A program made the translations under genes and the position numbers. A stretch of 7,218 nt of DNA from PVC group bacterium (GTDB lineage: Bacteria; Verrucomicrobiota; Kiritimatiellia; CAIKKV01; PXCX01). Below are positions 6,366-7,218 of the stretch, one piece after another. The notes below the pieces were generated by a model, which saw only the letters and a program-made list of their open reading frames with translations, was not told the origin of the DNA and did not search any database. Location of the stretch: NCBI GenBank assembly GCA_003567575.1, contig PWZG01000007.1, forward strand, positions 1 to 7,218, read 5' to 3'. How positions within the stretch are numbered: the first letter of the stretch is position 1; each line of letters opens with the position of its first letter.

Positions 6366-7218
6366 TTATTTCGAGGTTTGCGCGCGCCGCTGTAAATAGG
6401 CGGACAACGCCTTGTCGTATGGTTGCCGGGTATCGACCGGACAATAATCTATGCCTGCATGGACCAAGCTGGAGCGGATCGATTGATTGAACTCCTCGCG
6501 CCGCTCAAGGTATTCCTTGCGTACCGCCGCCGGATCGATTTCCATTTCTTCGCCTGTTTCCAGATCGCGGAACAGTCCGGCGCCGGAAAAAGGAAACTCG
6601 ATCTCGGCAGGATCCTCGATATGGAAAACGATTACGTCATGCTGATGGGATTTCAGCAATCGCAACGTTCTCAGCATCTGTTCGGGTTCATCGATCAAGT
6701 CGCTGATGACGACGACCAGTCCGCGTCTTTGCAGGTTACGCACGATCGCGCGCAGACTGTAAGCCATGTTGGTGGTGCCGGTTGGCGGATTCTGAAGCAT
6801 GGTACTCATCAACTGCCGCAGATGGGTTTGGCGGCAACGCGGTGGAACGAGCACCAGCGGTGAAGATCCGAACAGAGACAGTCCGACGGCATCCTGCTGT
6901 TTGAGCATGAGGTACGCCAGACACGACGAGAGGAAGCAGGCGTAATCCCATTTTGTCAGTTCGGCGGTGCCGAACGCCATGGAACCGGAATGATCCAGCA
7001 ACAGGTAACAGCGCAGATTCGTTTCCTCCTCGAAACGTTTGATGTAATATTCATCGGTCCGCGCATAAAGATACCAGTCGAGATATTTCAGATCGTCGCC
7101 GGGCACGTATTCACGGTAATCGGCGAACTCGACCGAGAAACCGTGAAAAGGGCTCTTGTGCAGGCCGGTGATGAACCCCTCGACCACCCGGCGCGCCAGC
7201 AGCGGCGTCAGGCGGAAC
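6366..7218 (-). CDS. DUF58 domain protein with intact MIDAS, 5' end outside window
   Basis: This is the C-terminal 283 residues or so of a DUF58 protein, a soluble family that works with MoxR AAA+ ATPases. The frame stays open to the window edge and reads FRLTPLLARRVVEGF; that RRVVEGF-TG-LH-SP-GFSVEF run is the conserved start of DUF58. The GTG at 7187 is therefore internal, and the true start is probably about 10-20 codons beyond the edge. The GDDLKYLDWYLYARTDEYYIKRFEEE region is typical of the family. The vWA-like part has a complete MIDAS: D65-H-S67-G-S69, the T138-T139 pair, and D163 (VISDLID), numbered from codon 7187. It is the first visible gene of the operon, and its TAA stop lies 6 nt before the BatA-type start. 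A MoxR ATPase gene is expected just upstream. It may present metal-bound clients or partners to that ATPase; this is inference. Confidence 0.9.
   Translation of the reverse strand, partial: FRLTPLLARRVVEGFITGLHKSPFHGFSVEFADYREYVPGDDLKYLDWYLYARTDEYYIKRFEEETNLRCYLLLDHSGSMAFGTAELTKWDYACFLSSCLAYLMLKQQDAVGLSLFGSSPLVLVPPRCRQTHLRQLMSTMLQNPPTGTTNMAYSLRAIVRNLQRRGLVVVISDLIDEPEQMLRTLRLLKSHQHDVIVFHIEDPAEIEFPFSGAGLFRDLETGEEMEIDPAAVRKEYLERREEFNQSIRSSLVHAGIDYCPVDTRQPYDKALSAYLQRRAQTSK

Noticed and set aside
1902..7218. A defence or toxin system built on vWA and MoxR-like proteins
   Set aside because: Some vWA-MoxR pairs occur in defence or ternary systems, but the DUF58, BatA N-terminal and vWA-amidotransferase-like order matches the widespread housekeeping Bat-type cluster. 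No nuclease, protease or other effector gene is present.

Overview
The window is a moderately GC-rich bacterial chromosome segment, and every gene I can support lies on the minus strand. Gene content suggests the PVC superphylum (Planctomycetes, Verrucomicrobia, Lentisphaerae or Kiritimatiellota). In those groups a DUF58 protein is commonly followed by two large membrane proteins, one with a BatA-type N-terminus and one with vWA and glutamine-amidotransferase-like folds. This placement rests on family knowledge and has not been tested by a search.

Layout in transcription order, right to left. (1) 7218-6366: DUF58 protein, cut at its 5' end by the window edge. (2) 6359-4203: 718-aa BatA-domain membrane protein, starting 6 nt after the DUF58 stop. 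(3) 4187-1902: 761-aa membrane protein with a degenerate vWA domain and a class-I-glutamine-amidotransferase-like domain, starting 15 nt after the previous stop. These three form a tight operon, and a MoxR-type AAA+ ATPase gene would be expected just beyond the right edge. (4) 1901-1746: intergenic, holding a small hairpin next to the operon stop, three perfect 7-bp tandem repeats and a plausible promoter with a strong Shine-Dalgarno site. (5) 1745-477: a 422-aa zinc-dependent medium-chain dehydrogenase of the L-sorbose-1-phosphate-reductase-like type. (6) 476-42: 435 bp with no convincing gene, but with a long imperfect inverted repeat resembling a REP doublet (REPIN) or small MITE. (7) 41-1: the first 13 codons of a probable carbon-nitrogen hydrolase (nitrilase superfamily) with its own ribosome binding site.

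The Bat-type operon probably makes a membrane-anchored vWA assembly that works with a MoxR chaperone-like ATPase. Only the cytosolic DUF58 protein keeps a full metal-ion-dependent adhesion site (MIDAS). Both membrane partners have lost key MIDAS residues, so they look like structural or scaffold members. The dehydrogenase and the nitrilase-like gene appear to be separate transcription units of carbon and nitrogen metabolism with no visible link to the operon.

I see no phage, CRISPR, tRNA, rRNA or transposase gene. The sequence gives no strong evidence of a wholly new system. The items most worth a second look are the repeat element at 86-179, the MIDAS asymmetry across the vWA operon, and the C-rich repeat transcribed just past the operon end.
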